Shown here one piece after another: positions 31,829-40,309 of a stretch of DNA of 64,000 nucleotides. Within the stretch, counting starts at the first letter, position 1. Every line of letters starts with the position of its first letter. The notes beneath the pieces were generated by a model that was not told the DNA's origin, ran no database searches, and saw nothing but the letters and a program-made list of their open reading frames with translations. Position numbers and translations under genes: made by a program. The DNA lies in the NCBI RefSeq assembly GCF_947090775.1, contig NZ_OX352321.1:558001-622000 (forward strand). Direction: 5' to 3'. This stretch comes from Pseudarthrobacter sp. MM222. Lineage in GTDB: Bacteria > Actinomycetota > Actinomycetes > Actinomycetales > Micrococcaceae.

Positions 31829-32241
31829 TTGCAGCCTTGGGCCGGCGATCCCCTTCCCACGGAAAGCGGACTTTGCGCTGCCTTGGGCGTCGGGCGGAAC
31901 ACCCTGCGGGAGTCATTGAAGGTGCTACAGGCGCTGGCCGTAATTGAGATCCGGCGTGGCTTCGGAATGTTCGTGGCACCTATCAACTTCGGTGCCGCCA
32001 TGGACCTCATGACTTCCGGGGATCTCCGGGCGCTCGAGGAGTCCTTGCACCGGATTGAGGCGGTGGCCGTTTCCGGGGAACACTTTTGGCGGATACCGCG
32101 GAGCTCGCCGCACTGGCGGGGCTGCACCGTGGCATCTTTGAGGCCGTCTCCACTGGCGATAAGGCCGTGGCGGCCGAGCTGCTCAGCAGGCGCTTCGATG
32201 GAATCCGACGCCGGATCACCGCGGCGATTGCGGCGGAGTGA
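31829..32241 (+). pseudogene. FadR/GntR-family regulator remnant
   Basis: The N-terminal wHTH core is readable: PLPTESGLCAALGVGRNTLR, ESLKVLQALAVIEIRRGFG, then MFVAPINFGAAMDLMT. The first ~20-25 residues are missing. Near 32085 the frame breaks, and a second frame gives the end of the FCD ligand domain: ADTAELAALAGLHRGIFEAV and LLSRRFDGIRRRITAAIA, with a TGA at 32239. Most of the FCD domain is deleted. It lies just before tRNA-Arg, pointing to decay at a rearrangement site. It is no longer functional as a regulator. Confidence 0.8.
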
Positions 32242-32259
32242 GCCGACGCCGGTTAAACG

Positions 32260-32297
32260 AAAAAATCCGCTCCGGCGAGCCGGAGCGGATCTTTTTC
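32260..32297 (-). terminator. Terminator of tRNA-Arg(ACG)
   Basis: A perfect 12-bp inverted repeat (ATCCGCTCCGGC and its complement) with A-tract on one side and CTTTTTC on the other, downstream of the tRNA. Confidence 0.88.
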
Positions 32298-32302
32298 TTC
32301 TG

Positions 32303-32376
<74 letters not shown>

Positions 32377-32476
32377 ATTCTCGGCTCTTGGAGAACTTCT
32401 CGCTCCCCGAACCTCGAATTACTTTACGCGAGGAGGGGCCGTAGTTACAAATCGAAACAGGTGTAATCTGGCTGAC

Positions 32477-32488
32477 TAGACCGGTCTA
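32477..32488. promoter_or_regulatory. Perfect 12-bp palindrome TAGACCGGTCTA before pckG
   Basis: It abuts the CRP/GlxR-type site on its left. It could be the operator of a second regulator, for example of the GntR or TetR type. Function is inferred only from symmetry and position. Confidence 0.5.
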
Positions 32489-32504
32489 TGTGACCTTGAT
32501 CACA
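32489..32504. promoter_or_regulatory. CRP/GlxR-type site before pckG
   Basis: TGTGACCTTGATCACA matches the TGTGA-N6-TCACA consensus perfectly, about 150 bp upstream of the pckG start. GlxR is known to bind such sites at gluconeogenic genes in corynebacteria, so cAMP-linked control of pckG is likely. Confidence 0.8.
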
Positions 32505-32653
32505 AATAGGCCGTTGTTCGTAGTGTTAGTTCCTTGAATTTCCGGGGTTTTTCATTTCCGGCCATCCGGACGTCCCACATTCGGGCCAGTTTCTGCGGGG
32601 TGATCTAGCCCTACATTTAGGACACACCACTGAACCCGAGGAAGGGAACCGTA

Positions 32654-34486
32654 ATGGGCGATCTGGCGCGACTGCCGTTGCTTGAAAAAGCACCCACCAC
32701 ACATGCTGGCCTGCTGGCATGGGTCGAAGAGGTAGCTGAATTGACCCAGCCGGACCGGATCCACTGGGTTGACGGCTCCGATCAGGAGAATACCCGGCTC
32801 ACCGACGAACTGGTGGCAGCGGGCACGCTGACCCGGCTGAATGAGGAGCTGTTCCCCAAGTCCTTCGCAGCGTTCTCCGATCCGGCCGACGTGGCCCGCG
32901 TCGAGGAGCAGACGTTCATCTGCTCCGAGAACAAACGCGACGCAGGGTTCACCAATAACTGGATGGCTCCGACGGAAATGAAGGCGAAGCTCCACGGCCT
33001 GTTCGCCGGCTCCATGCGCGGACGCACGATGTACGTCATTCCGTTCGTCATGGGCCACCTTGACGCCGAGGATCCTAAATTCGGCGTGGAGATCACGGAC
33101 AGCGCCTACGTTGTCGCGTCCATGCGCATCATGGCGCAGATCGGCACCGAGGTCCTGGACCGGATCACCGCCACCAACGCCTTCTTCGTCCCCGCACTCC
33201 ACTCCCTGGGTGCCCCGCTGGCCCCCGGCCAGGCCGACGTGCCGTGGCCGTGCAACCCGGACAAATGGATTGTGCACTTCCCCGAAGAGCGCTCCATCTG
33301 GTCCTACGGCTCCGGCTATGGCGGCAACGCTTTGCTGGGCAAGAAGTGCTACGCCCTGCGCATCGCCTCGGTCATGGCCCACGACGAGGGCTGGCTCGCG
33401 GAGCACATGCTGATCCTCAAACTCACCTCCCCGGAGCAGAAGAAGTACTACATCTCCGCGGCCTTCCCCTCGGCCTGCGGCAAGACCAACCTCGCGCTGC
33501 TCGACCCGACGATCGAAGGGTGGAAAGTCGAAACCCTCGGTGACGACATCACCTGGATCCGGATCGGCAAGGAGGGCGAACTGCGCGCCACCAACCCGGA
33601 GGCCGGCCTGTTCGGCGTCGCACCGGGCACCGGCTGGGGCACCAACCCCAACGCCATGCGGGCCATCGCCAAGGGCCACAGCATCTTCACCAACGTGGCC
33701 CTCACCGACGACGGTGGTGTGTGGTGGGAGGGAATGACGGAGGAGACTCCGGCGCACCTGACTGACTGGCAGGGCAACTCCTGGACCCCGGACTCGGACA
33801 AGCCGGCAGCCCACCCGAACTCCCGCTTCTGCACCCCGATCTCCCAGATCGACATGCTGGCGGAGGAGTACTACAACCCGGACGGCGTCGAGCTCTCCGC
33901 GATCCTGTTCGGTGGACGCCGCAAGACCACCATCCCCCTGGTGACGCAGGCCCGCAGCTGGTCCAGCGGCGTCTTCATGGGATCGACGCTGTCCTCCGAG
34001 ACCACCGCGGCGGCGGCCGGCCAGGTCGGTGTGCTGCGGCGCGACCCGATGGCCATGCTGCCGTTCATCGGCTACGACGCGGGGGACTACCTGAACCACT
34101 GGGTGAACCTGTCCGCCAAGGCCAACCAGGAACGGTTGCCCAAGATCTTCCTGGTCAACTGGTTCCGGCGCACGGCCGACGGCGGCTTCGCCTGGCCCGG
34201 TTTCGGTGACAACGCGCGTGTGTTGAAGTGGGCCATCGAACGCCTCGAAGGCAAGGCTGACGCCGTCGACACGCCGATTGGCTACGTGCCGACCGGAGAA
34301 TCCCTGGACCTCACGGGCATGGACCTGACCGAGGCCCACGTCGAAGACGCAGTCCGCGTGGACCCCGAGGAGTGGGCCGCAGAGCTGGCCTCCATCGAAG
34401 AGTGGTTCGCCAACTTCGGCGAATCTCTTCCCGAGGCGCTCCGCTCCGAACTCGTGGGACTGAAGTCCCGCCTGGCGGTGCGCTAG
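32654..34486 (+). CDS. pckG: Phosphoenolpyruvate carboxykinase (GTP)
   Basis: A 610-residue full-length GTP-dependent PEPCK, with ATG after GAGGAAGGGAACCGTA. Family segments include [12 protein letters not shown] near the start, [20 protein letters not shown], the GTP P-loop [30 protein letters not shown], and [20 protein letters not shown] with the guanine-binding region. It converts oxaloacetate and GTP to phosphoenolpyruvate and CO2, the first step of gluconeogenesis, in the cytoplasm. The upstream region has a CRP/GlxR-type site and another palindrome. A strong hairpin follows. Confidence 0.97.
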   Translation: MGDLARLPLLEKAPTTHAGLLAWVEEVAELTQPDRIHWVDGSDQENTRLTDELVAAGTLTRLNEELFPKSFAAFSDPADVARVEEQTFICSENKRDAGFTNNWMAPTEMKAKLHGLFAGSMRGRTMYVIPFVMGHLDAEDPKFGVEITDSAYVVASMRIMAQIGTEVLDRITATNAFFVPALHSLGAPLAPGQADVPWPCNPDKWIVHFPEERSIWSYGSGYGGNALLGKKCYALRIASVMAHDEGWLAEHMLILKLTSPEQKKYYISAAFPSACGKTNLALLDPTIEGWKVETLGDDITWIRIGKEGELRATNPEAGLFGVAPGTGWGTNPNAMRAIAKGHSIFTNVALTDDGGVWWEGMTEETPAHLTDWQGNSWTPDSDKPAAHPNSRFCTPISQIDMLAEEYYNPDGVELSAILFGGRRKTTIPLVTQARSWSSGVFMGSTLSSETTAAAAGQVGVLRRDPMAMLPFIGYDAGDYLNHWVNLSAKANQERLPKIFLVNWFRRTADGGFAWPGFGDNARVLKWAIERLEGKADAVDTPIGYVPTGESLDLTGMDLTEAHVEDAVRVDPEEWAAELASIEEWFANFGESLPEALRSELVGLKSRLAVR

Positions 34487-34512
34487 CAGCCGGCACCACA
34501 AACAGCAGCGAC

Positions 34513-34557
34513 CGACGGCGGCGCCGCACCTTTTCGAAAGGTGCGGCGCCGCCGTCG
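34513..34557 (+). terminator. Terminator after pckG
   Basis: A perfect ~21-bp inverted repeat centred on TTCGAA, running from CGACGGCGGCGCCGCACC to its complement. It is followed by GTTACTGG, where the opposite-strand remnant ends. Confidence 0.85.
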
Positions 34558-34869
34558 TTACTGGCACGTGTCGGTTCCGGAGAAGGAGCCGGTTGTTCCC
34601 ACGTTCGTAAACGTCATGCCGGGAATGGGGAGGAACTGCCAGGAATAGGAGTTCTCGTTCAGGGGCAATTTCAACGGCCCCAACGCCCCGTTGCCGCGGG
34701 CGACGATTGCGGACAGGAGCGGATCGGAGTTCGCCGTCAGGGCCAGTGTCCGGGACCTGGAACCGCAGGGTACTCTGTCATCCCGGGCCGCACTGGTGTC
34801 AAAAGGTAGTCCACTCGGGACGTTGGTCCCTAGACGGAGTCCGAGGATGCGCTCTAGGCTCGTCCGCAT
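34558..34869 (-). pseudogene. C-terminal remnant of a secreted metallophosphoesterase
   Basis: The last ~45 codons read GALGPLKLPLNENSYSWQFL then PIPGMTFTNVG and end in TDTCQ. This matches the C-terminal beta-sandwich end of actinobacterial purple-acid-phosphatase-like metallophosphoesterases, which close with a Tyr/Ser-x-Trp-x-Phe strand and a final Cys near the stop. No catalytic domain precedes it: upstream sequence enters the leader of the opposite-strand FAD oxidase. The ATG of this open frame is probably not a real start. It is likely a leftover of a deleted gene. Confidence 0.5.
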
Positions 34870-34976
34870 TCATCAGCCGGGCCGCCCGCCGACTGGAGCG
34901 AGTGCTGGGGGCATTCCAGGCGCACGCCGCCGTGCCCCAGACCCGCTCGCAGAAGCGAGAGCTCAGGAGTTTCATC

Positions 34977-36362
34977 ATGCTGGTCAACGACGACATCCAT
35001 GCCTTGTCCGCGGCAGTCGGTGGCATCGTGGCGGTGCCTGACAGTCCAGAATTCGCCGAGGAGACGTTTGCGTTCAACGCCGCCACGGTCCACCGCCCCG
35101 ACGTCGTGCTTGGTGCCGCAGACGCGCAGGACGTCGCCGCCGGCGTGAAGTGGGCGGCGGAACGACGGATACCGGTGTCCGTCCAGTCCACCGGGCACGG
35201 TGCGGAATCGGCGGTCGACGGCGGGCTGCTCATCAACACGCGGCGGCTGCAGGAGCTGCAGATCGATCCGGTCGAACGGACCGCCCGGGTCGGAGCCGGC
35301 GTCAAATGGCGGCATCTCCTGGAGGCGAGCGTCCCGCATGGGCTGATCGGACTGCACGGCTCGAGCACCGACGTCGGTGTGGTCGGATATACGGTCGGCG
35401 GCGGACTGCCCGTGCTGGGCCGCGCCCACGGCTTCGCGGCGGACCATGTCCGCAGCATGGAGGTCGTCACCGCCGACGGCGTCCTGCGCCGGATCGATGC
35501 CGAAGCCGAGGCCGAGCTCTTCGCGCTGATGTGCGGAGGAAAGGGCAACTTCGGCATCGTCACCGCGCTCGAGTTCAACCTGTTTCCGCTGGGCGAGTTC
35601 TATGGCGGGGGAATCATTTACCCCGGCGCGGATGCGGCCGCCATCCTGGCCGCGTTCCGCGAGTGGCTGCCAACGCTCCCTGAGGCCGCCTCGCCGTCGA
35701 TCTCCCTGCTGCGGCTTCCGGATATGGACTTCGTTCCCGCGCCGCTACGGGGCCAGTTCGTGGTCCACCTGCGTTTTGCCTTCCTCGGGAACCGCGAGGA
35801 CGGCGATGCGCTGCTTGCTCCGATGCGCACGGTCTCATCCCCTTTGATGGACACGGCCGGACCCATGAGCTACCTGGACGTCGACCAGATCCACATGGAC
35901 CCGGCGGATCCGCTCCCGTTCACGGACGGCGGCGCGCTCTTGAAGGAATTTGGCGAGGAGGCCGCAGGGGAGTTGCTCAGGCTAGCCGGGGACGGTACGG
36001 ACTGCCCGTTGCTCCTGATCGAGATCAGGCCCCTCGGTGGGGCGCTGTCCCGCGGCGGGGTCCTGCCGGACGCCGTGTCCGGACGCGACGCGGCGTTCCT
36101 GCTGTTCCTCCTCGGGTTCAAGCTGCCGCCGGTGCTGCCGGCCGTCACCGAATCCATCCGTGCCATCCTCGCCGCGATGGCTCCCTATTCGACCGGGTAC
36201 ACGCTGGTCAACTTCCACGGCGAGCCGGGCGATGAGGCTGACCGTGCCCGGGCATGGTCCCCGGCGGTCTATGAACGGATGAGGGCCGCAAAGTCCAGCT
36301 ACGACCCAGGCAACCTGCTGCGCTTCGGCCACGCGATCACCGGGGTTCCGCCCGCCGGCTGA
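34977..36362 (+). CDS. FAD-binding PCMH-type oxidoreductase
   Basis: A 461-residue flavoprotein with ATG at 34977 behind CAGGAG. The PCMH-type FAD domain has AADAQDVAAGVKWAAERRIP, STGHGAESAVDGGLLINTRR (the His could carry FAD), VGVVGYTVGGGLPVLGRAHG and GGKGNFGIVTALEFNLFPLG. The second covalent-attachment Cys of berberine-bridge enzymes is absent. The C-terminal BBE segment is YERMRAAKSSYDPGNLLRFG. There is no signal peptide, so it is a cytoplasmic oxidase or dehydrogenase of unknown substrate. It converges on hmp across a large hairpin. Confidence 0.82.
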   Translation: MLVNDDIHALSAAVGGIVAVPDSPEFAEETFAFNAATVHRPDVVLGAADAQDVAAGVKWAAERRIPVSVQSTGHGAESAVDGGLLINTRRLQELQIDPVERTARVGAGVKWRHLLEASVPHGLIGLHGSSTDVGVVGYTVGGGLPVLGRAHGFAADHVRSMEVVTADGVLRRIDAEAEAELFALMCGGKGNFGIVTALEFNLFPLGEFYGGGIIYPGADAAAILAAFREWLPTLPEAASPSISLLRLPDMDFVPAPLRGQFVVHLRFAFLGNREDGDALLAPMRTVSSPLMDTAGPMSYLDVDQIHMDPADPLPFTDGGALLKEFGEEAAGELLRLAGDGTDCPLLLIEIRPLGGALSRGGVLPDAVSGRDAAFLLFLLGFKLPPVLPAVTESIRAILAAMAPYSTGYTLVNFHGEPGDEADRARAWSPAVYERMRAAKSSYDPGNLLRFGHAITGVPPAG

Positions 36363-36376
36363 ATTTGCGTTTTTTC

Positions 36377-36438
36377 ATCGATTGCTCCGCAGGGGCCGTT
36401 TTGGCCCCTCAAAAGGGCCGTTGCGGAGCAATCGATGT
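36377..36438. repeat. 62-nt long-hairpin element between convergent genes
   Basis: The outer arms CATCGATTGCTCCGCA and TGCGGAGCAATCGATG are a perfect 16-bp inverted repeat. Inside, GGCC/GGCC and TTTTG/CAAAA pair again with one mismatch around a GCCCCT loop, so almost the whole element folds as one stem. It separates the FAD oxidase and hmp and can act as a two-way terminator. Its length and regularity are more like a REP-type element than a simple terminator. Confidence 0.8.
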
Positions 36439-36443
36439 GTACT

Positions 36444-37604
36444 TTAGCTGGCGAGCCAGATGTCCGGACCGAAGACCTCGTAGTGGATACGGGTGGCCGG
36501 GATGCCGGCGTTGATGGCCTCATTGCGGATGCTCTTCATGAACGGAAGCGGCCCGCAGAGGTACAGCGAGGCGTTGGCCGGCAGGTCCACCTCGCGCAGC
36601 GTCATGTAGCCTGCCCTGGTTCCGGCGACCGGCTGTTCCAGCCAGAGCAGCAGATCCGCGCCGTTGAGGCGTTCGACGTCGTCCGTCATCTGGGAACGCA
36701 AGGCCCAGCTGTCCAGGGTGCTCTCCGCATGCAGCACCAGGACCTGGCGCTCCGAGCCGGACGCGGCCAGGGAACGCAGGATGGAGGCGGTCGGCGTGCA
36801 GCCGATACCGGCGGAGGCCAGGACCACCGGGCCGTCGCTGTCCTTGAGGGTGATTTCGCCGTAGGGGTTCGACACTTCGAGGACGTCGCCCACCCGGACC
36901 GTGTTGTGCAGTACAGGCGAGACCTCGCCGCCGTCGTCCTTCTTGGTGGTGAAAGTGCGGCTGGTGCCGGCGTCACCGGAGAGCGAGTACTGGCGGACCT
37001 GGCGGAGTCCGTCCGGGAGCTGAACCTTGACGCTGACATACTGGCCCGGCAGCGCGGGCGTAATAGGGGTGTCGTCGGCGGGTTCGAGCGTGAAGGTCAT
37101 GGCACCGGTGCCGGCGGCGGTCTTCGCGGCGACGCGCCAGGGGCTCCACATCTTGCCGTTGGCCTGCGCGGCGTAGAGGCCCTTCTCCAGCTTGATCAGC
37201 GCGTCCGCCATGAGCCAGTACACCTCGGTCCAAGCCTCGGCGATTTCAGGAGTGATGACGTCGGCCAGATCCTCGGCGATGGCGGCGAAGAGGTGCTCGT
37301 AGACCACCTGGTACTGCGGCTCGGTGATGCCGAGGGAGGCATGCCGGTGTGCGATGCGGGCGAGTACGGTTTCGGGGAGGGTTCCGGGGTTGCTGACCAG
37401 GTGGCTGGCGAAAGCGGCGATGCTCCCGGCCAGGGCCTGCTGCTGGTTGCCGGAGCGCTGGTTGGAGCGGCTGAAGAGCCCGTCCAGCAACTCGGGGTGG
37501 GCTGCGAAGAGGCGGGCGTAGAACTTGGGCGTGATGTCCCCGATCCGGGAACCCACCAGCGGAAGAGTGGCCTCGATGACGGGGAAGGACTTGTCCGAGA
37601 GCAT
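36444..37604 (-). CDS. hmp: Flavohemoprotein (nitric oxide dioxygenase)
   Basis: A 386-residue three-domain protein, with ATG at 37604 behind AGGAG. The globin domain (1-140) has Tyr29 (FYARLF) and the proximal His88 (RHASLGI). The FAD domain (about 150-255) has LPGQYVSVKV and RQYSLSGD. The NAD domain (about 260-386) has LASAGIGCTPTASILRSLA and SLYLCGPLPFMKSI, ending YEVFGPDIWLAS. It oxidises NO to nitrate with O2 and NAD(P)H in the cytoplasm. A near-perfect NsrR palindrome lies ~50 bp upstream and nsrR is the preceding gene, so NO-induced expression is expected. Confidence 0.95.
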   Translation of the reverse strand: MLSDKSFPVIEATLPLVGSRIGDITPKFYARLFAAHPELLDGLFSRSNQRSGNQQQALAGSIAAFASHLVSNPGTLPETVLARIAHRHASLGITEPQYQVVYEHLFAAIAEDLADVITPEIAEAWTEVYWLMADALIKLEKGLYAAQANGKMWSPWRVAAKTAAGTGAMTFTLEPADDTPITPALPGQYVSVKVQLPDGLRQVRQYSLSGDAGTSRTFTTKKDDGGEVSPVLHNTVRVGDVLEVSNPYGEITLKDSDGPVVLASAGIGCTPTASILRSLAASGSERQVLVLHAESTLDSWALRSQMTDDVERLNGADLLLWLEQPVAGTRAGYMTLREVDLPANASLYLCGPLPFMKSIRNEAINAGIPATRIHYEVFGPDIWLAS

Positions 37605-37652
37605 GTTGACTCCTGAGATAGTGGCCCGGGCGTCTTCAACCGGACCGGCTGA

Positions 37653-37677
37653 ATACTTGCATTTGAAATGCGAGTAT
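37653..37677. promoter_or_regulatory. NsrR operator of hmp
   Basis: A 25-bp dyad with left half ATACTTGCATTT, central G and right half AAATGCGAGTAT. It has one mismatched pair and fits the NsrR consensus TGCATTT-N-AAATGCA. The site is 49 bp upstream of the hmp start. Confidence 0.88.
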
Positions 37678-37759
37678 CTATAGCTCAGTTCTACACGGCG
37701 TAGAAAACATGTCCAAATCGCTGGGACTCCCGGGCGTGGCGGCCGGCCCGGCTTGCGGC

Positions 37760-38209
37760 TCAGAGCCCGGGGCGCAGCCCGATGGCCTGGAACACGGGGT
37801 TCATCTGCCGCGCGTGGGGCAGGGACGCGACGACGATGCCGTCGAGTTCGCTGTAGAACGCCTCGCGGGCCCGGGACAAGGCGGCCCGGAGCCGGCATTC
37901 GTTGACCAACGGGCAGGTGGCTTTCGCGGCGACGCAATCGGCCAGATCGGTCCGGGTGTCGAGCTGGCGCAGGAGTTGTCCCACGGTGGCGGTGCGGCCG
38001 GCGCCGCTGAGCCTCGACCCGCCGCGGCGGCCCCGCTCGATCTCGATCAGGCCCAGCTCGCGGAGCTTCGCGACCGCCTTGCTGACGTGGTTGTACGGCG
38101 TTCCAACTGCGTCGGCGATGCTCTGGGTGGTGAGGAGTCCGCCGTCGGGAGCGGCTCCGAGCACCATCATGGCGCGCAGGCTGACATCCGCGAAGGCGTT
38201 GATCTTCAT
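37760..38209 (-). CDS. nsrR: Rrf2-family NO-sensing repressor NsrR
   Basis: A 149-residue Rrf2 regulator. The start MKINAFADVSLRAMMVLGA and the HTH part TTQSIADAVGTPYNHVSKAV match NsrR. The iron-sulfur ligands are Cys in LADCVAAKATCPLVNECRL, three cysteines in close spacing. NsrR holds a 4Fe-4S or 2Fe-2S cluster that reacts with NO and releases DNA. The operator at 37653-37677 sits between this gene and hmp on the same strand. TAAGCT lies six bases before the ATG, so it may have its own leaderless promoter. Confidence 0.9.
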   Translation of the reverse strand: MKINAFADVSLRAMMVLGAAPDGGLLTTQSIADAVGTPYNHVSKAVAKLRELGLIEIERGRRGGSRLSGAGRTATVGQLLRQLDTRTDLADCVAAKATCPLVNECRLRAALSRAREAFYSELDGIVVASLPHARQMNPVFQAIGLRPGL

Positions 38210-38215
38210 GGCACT

Positions 38216-38221
38216 AGCTTA
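38216..38221 (-). promoter_or_regulatory. -10 box for leaderless nsrR
   Basis: TAAGCT followed by AGTGCC and ATG on the minus strand. Confidence 0.45.
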
Positions 38222-38229
38222 CGGGCGGT

Positions 38230-38757
38230 CTAGTCCACCCAGACGGCGGCCTCGTTCGTATCCGCGGACAGCAGGCCGAACTCCAGCTCGTGCGATTCCG
38301 CGTTCGCGGCGTAGGGCAGGACCGCGGCGAACAGGGAACCGTCCCGGTGCTCGGCGGCCACATGGATGGCGTCCGAGTCTTCTTCCACCAGGGTGATGTC
38401 GCAGACCACGGCGGCGGCGCGGAACTCGTCCCGGTGCTGCCTGAGCAGCTCGGTGAGGTCGCTGATCATCGAATCCGCGTCGAAATCAGCGTCGGTGCCC
38501 TCCGCGGCGTCGGCAGGAGTCACGGCAACCAGCCGCACCTCGCCGTCGTTCTCCACCACCAGGGCGAAGGGAAGAAAGCCGCCGTTCCGCTCCAGCTGTT
38601 CCTGGGCCGCACCGACTCCGGTGCCAAGCAGGTTCTCCAGGTCGATTGCGCTGGCCTCCGGCACGGATCCGCGCCAGGAGTCTTCCGCGGGATCGGCCGG
38701 CTGCAGGGCATCGGCCTGGTTTTCCCTGATCCGCACGCCGCTTTCGGGAGTCTCCAT
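38230..38757 (-). CDS. Hypothetical acidic protein after manB
   Basis: A 175-residue soluble, strongly acidic protein with no recognised family. The N-terminal ~30 residues (GVRIRENQADALQPADPAED) look unordered. The rest alternates strands and helices (FLPFALVVENDGEVRLVAVT, MISDLTELLRQHRDEFRAAA, AVVCDITLVEEDSDAIHVAA), possibly a compact alpha/beta domain. It starts 6 bp after the manB stop, so it is co-transcribed with manB, and ends 20 bp before nsrR. There is no direct evidence for function. Confidence 0.7.
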   Translation of the reverse strand: METPESGVRIRENQADALQPADPAEDSWRGSVPEASAIDLENLLGTGVGAAQEQLERNGGFLPFALVVENDGEVRLVAVTPADAAEGTDADFDADSMISDLTELLRQHRDEFRAAAVVCDITLVEEDSDAIHVAAEHRDGSLFAAVLPYAANAESHELEFGLLSADTNEAAVWVD

Positions 38758-38763
38758 CGCCGT

Positions 38764-40182
38764 CTAGCCCCGGACCAGCGACAGGACGCGGTCACGGATG
38801 AGTTCCATGGTGCCCCGGTCCGTGGCTTCGACGTTCAGGCGCAGGAACGGCTCCGTGTTGGAGGGCCGCAGGTTGAACCAGTAGCTGCCGTCCGTGGCGA
38901 TGAACGTGCTGCCGTCCAGGTAGTCCACCTCGACGTCCTCGGACCCGAAGTCCTGCCGGACCAGTTCCACGGCGCCGGCCTTGTCCTCGATTTCGGAGTT
39001 GATTTCGCCGGAGGACACGTACGGCTCGTACTCGCGGCCCAGCTCGGACAGCGGGCTGTCCTGCTCACCCAGGGCTGCCAGGACATGCATGGCGGCCAGC
39101 ATGCCGGTGTCCGCGTTCCAGAAGTCACGGAAGTAAAAGTGGGCCGAGTGCTCGCCGCCGAAGATGGCGCCCTCCGCGGCCATGACGGCCTTGATGAAGG
39201 AATGGCCCACGCGGGTGCGGACCGCTTTGCCGCCGTGGCGTTCCACCAGTTCGGGAACGGCCCGGGAGGTCAGGAGGTTGTGGATGACGATTGGATTGAC
39301 CTCGCCCAGCCCCTGGGCGCGGGCGATCTCCCGGCGGGCCACCATGCCGGTGATGGCCGACGGCGAGACGGTCTCACCGCGCTCGTCGATGACGAAGCAG
39401 CGGTCCGCGTCGCCGTCGAAGGCCAGGCCGATGTCCGCGCCGTGTTCGACGACGGCGGCCTGCAGGTCACGCAGGTTTTCCGGTTCCAGCGGGTTGGCGG
39501 GGTGGTTCGGGAAGGAGCCGTCGAGCTCGAAGTACAGCGGGACGATTTCCAGCGGCAGCTCGGGCAGCATGGCATCACCGAGCACGGCCGGAGTGGTCAG
39601 GCCGGCCATGCCGTTGCCGGCGTCAACGACAACCTTCAGCGGGCGTGACCCGCGGAGGTCCACGAGGCTGCGCAGGTATTCGGCATAGCCTCGGAGGACG
39701 TCCTGCACGCCGATCAGGCCGCGGCTTGCGGCCTGCGGGATGGCGCCCGCGTTGAGGTATTCCTCCGCGAGGGCCTGGATCTCCTTGAGCCCGGTTTCGG
39801 AGGAGATGGGCACGGCGCCGGCCTTGGCCATCTTGATGCCGTTGTAGGCCGCCGGGTTGTGGCTTGCGGTGAACACGGCGCCGGCTGCGTCCAGGGAGCC
39901 GCAGGCGTAGTAGAGCTCGTCGGTGGAGATCAGGTCCAGCAGCTGCACGTTGGCGCCGCGGGTGGCGGCACCGTTGGCGAAGGCCTTGCTGAACTCGGGG
40001 GAGGACGGGCGCATGTCGCCGCCCACCAGTACCGTCTGCCCTGCAAGGTCCAGGACGTCTACGAACGCCGCGCCCACAGCCTCGACGATTTCGGCGGTAA
40101 TGGATTCGCCCACAATGCCGCGCACGTCGTAGGCCTTGAAGGAGGCCGAGAGGTCAAAAGTCTTCGTATTGTCCGTAGTCAC
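38764..40182 (-). CDS. manB: Phosphomannomutase/phosphoglucomutase
   Basis: A 472-residue alpha-D-phosphohexomutase with GTG start at 40182. Motifs in order: FKAYDVRGIVG, FTASHNPAAYNGIKMAK (phospho-Ser loop), IGLAFDGDADRCFVID (Mg2+ loop), IFGGEHSAHFYFRDF (sugar loop, GGE) and LRPSNTEPFLRLNVEA (phosphate-binding loop). It interconverts hexose-6-phosphate and hexose-1-phosphate for GDP-mannose or UDP-glucose supply. The frame stays open upstream into the divergent recQ leader, but conservation begins just after this GTG. TAAGAT lies seven bases upstream, suggesting a leaderless mRNA. Confidence 0.93.
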   Translation of the reverse strand: MTTDNTKTFDLSASFKAYDVRGIVGESITAEIVEAVGAAFVDVLDLAGQTVLVGGDMRPSSPEFSKAFANGAATRGANVQLLDLISTDELYYACGSLDAAGAVFTASHNPAAYNGIKMAKAGAVPISSETGLKEIQALAEEYLNAGAIPQAASRGLIGVQDVLRGYAEYLRSLVDLRGSRPLKVVVDAGNGMAGLTTPAVLGDAMLPELPLEIVPLYFELDGSFPNHPANPLEPENLRDLQAAVVEHGADIGLAFDGDADRCFVIDERGETVSPSAITGMVARREIARAQGLGEVNPIVIHNLLTSRAVPELVERHGGKAVRTRVGHSFIKAVMAAEGAIFGGEHSAHFYFRDFWNADTGMLAAMHVLAALGEQDSPLSELGREYEPYVSSGEINSEIEDKAGAVELVRQDFGSEDVEVDYLDGSTFIATDGSYWFNLRPSNTEPFLRLNVEATDRGTMELIRDRVLSLVRG

Positions 40183-40189
40183 GCGTCTT

Positions 40190-40195
40190 ATCTTA
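40190..40195 (-). promoter_or_regulatory. -10 box for leaderless manB
   Basis: TAAGAT is followed by AAGACGC and the GTG start on the minus strand. It supports this start within a frame that is open much further upstream. Confidence 0.5.
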
Positions 40196-40297
40196 CGTGG
40201 AAGCCCACGGACCCTGTGGGGGAGCAGTGACAGCGCCAAGCAGCCGGGTTTGTCCACCTTTCCGCACCCCGGCTTCGTGGCTGTCGGAGGAGGCTGG

Positions 40298-40303
40298 GAT
40301 ACT
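40298..40303 (+). promoter_or_regulatory. -10 box for leaderless recQ
   Basis: GATACT lies six bases before the ATG at 40310, divergent from the manB promoter. Confidence 0.45.
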
Positions 40304-40309
40304 GAAGCA

